This document shows positions 63,464-64,000 of a stretch of 64,000 nucleotides of DNA, piece after piece (the first letter of the stretch is position 1; each line of letters starts with the position of its first letter). The notes beneath the pieces are model-generated. The model had not been told where the DNA came from. It was given only the letters and a program-made list of their open reading frames with translations, and did not search any database. Origin of the DNA: Pseudomonas citri (GTDB taxonomy: Bacteria > Pseudomonadota > Gammaproteobacteria > Pseudomonadales > Pseudomonadaceae); contig NZ_JAODAB010000019.1 of assembly GCF_025336485.1 (NCBI RefSeq), positions 1 to 64,000 of the forward strand, given 5' to 3'. The position numbers were made by a program, and so were the translations under genes.

Positions 63464-64000
63464 TTATTCTGCTGCCTTGATCCGATCGACGACCCGGGAT
63501 GCCAGGTCATCGGGGCGAAACTTCGCCAGGAAATCATCGGCCCCGACCTTCTTGACCATCGCCTGGTTGAAGACCCCGGACAACGAAGTGTGCAAGATGA
63601 TGTGCAACTTCTGCATACGCGGGTCGTTGCGGATCTCCGACGTCAGCGTGTAGCCGTCCATCTCCGGCATTTCGATGTCGGAGATCATCATCAGGAACTC
63701 CTCTTCCGGCTTCTTGCCCTCGTCGACCAGATTGCGCAGGTAGTCCAGTGCCTGCCGTCCATCGTTCAACGCCACCACGTCGACGCCGACCGTTTGCAGG
63801 CAACGGGTCACCTGCTTGCGTGCCACCGAAGAATCATCGACGGTCAGCACCCGCATCGACACCGCCTTGTGCTGGGTTTCAGCATCCACCACACCCACGG
63901 AAATCGTTTCCGGGGTGGGCGCCACTTCGGCGAGGATTTTCTCCACGTCGATGATTTCCACCAACTGATTGTCGACCCGCGTCACTGCCGTCAGGTAGTG
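63464..64000 (-). CDS. cheV: Chemotaxis protein CheV (N-terminus outside the window)
   Basis: CheW-like coupling protein with a receiver domain. The window has only the last 179 residues and the reading frame runs off the right edge. The visible part begins in the end of the CheW-like domain (VDNQLVEIIDVEKILAEVAP) and continues into a receiver with RVLTVDDSSVARKQVTRCL, MISDIEMPEMDGYTLTSEIR (phospho-Asp) and KKVGADDFLAKFRPDDLASR. It probably adjusts receptor-kinase coupling in a phosphorylation-dependent way. Confidence 0.93.
   Translation of the reverse strand, partial: HYLTAVTRVDNQLVEIIDVEKILAEVAPTPETISVGVVDAETQHKAVSMRVLTVDDSSVARKQVTRCLQTVGVDVVALNDGRQALDYLRNLVDEGKKPEEEFLMMISDIEMPEMDGYTLTSEIRNDPRMQKLHIILHTSLSGVFNQAMVKKVGADDFLAKFRPDDLASRVVDRIKAAE

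Overview
The window is a 64 kb piece of a high-GC gammaproteobacterial chromosome that looks like Pseudomonas, most likely the P. fluorescens group. Gene content and order support this: gacS beside cysM, rlmD, relA and mazG; an oprH-phoP-phoQ operon; nrdA next to an RstAB-like two-component pair; a cobO-to-cobS cobalamin operon; and many 'gtgggagcaagcttgctcgcga'-type REP palindromes (shown here in abbreviated form). The assignment rests on protein families and synteny recalled from Pseudomonas, not on a database search.

Layout. 1-9.5 kb is accessory: the 3' part of a TccC/Rhs-type YD-repeat protein, then on the other strand two signal-less Ig-like modular proteins of unknown function flanking a pertactin-type autotransporter. 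9.7-18.5 kb is one ten-gene minus-strand cobalamin operon (cobO-cobB-bluB-cbiB-cobD-cobQ-cobU-cobT-cobC-cobS), nearly all genes overlapping by 4-8 bases, behind a clear cobalamin riboswitch. 19-30 kb holds an unknown protein, a sorbosone-dehydrogenase-like lipoprotein, two tandem NlpC/P60 lipoproteins, hda, a PerM-type transporter, a DUF2066 protein, purMN, a DUF3108 protein and a small unknown gene. 29-38 kb holds a DUF2058 protein, mazG, relA, rlmD and cysM, then the global regulator gacS. 38-45.7 kb holds ldhA, two small envelope or zinc-motif proteins, a TlpA-like lipoprotein, arsC-wrbA-DUF2069, a divergent Tag-like glycosylase, ttcA, a Yip1 protein and SprT.

45.8-55.4 kb is rich in transport and sensing: dctA behind a sigma-54 promoter with two upstream palindromes, an AraC-type regulator, phoQ, phoP and oprH with a four-repeat PhoP box array, a dienelactone hydrolase, a PcpS phosphopantetheinyl transferase and an RstAB-like pair. 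56-59 kb is nrdA, which has no nrdB after it. 59.3-64 kb is flgBCDE behind a sigma-54 promoter, then cheR and a truncated cheV.

Most of the window is conserved core genome. The best candidates for something little described are the autotransporter with its two Ig-like flanking genes, the unusual tip of the Rhs/TccC protein, the 152-bp inverted-repeat element between gacS and ldhA, the regulatory palindromes upstream of dctA, and the leader of nrdA. I saw no CRISPR array, rRNA, tRNA, intact insertion sequence or prophage.
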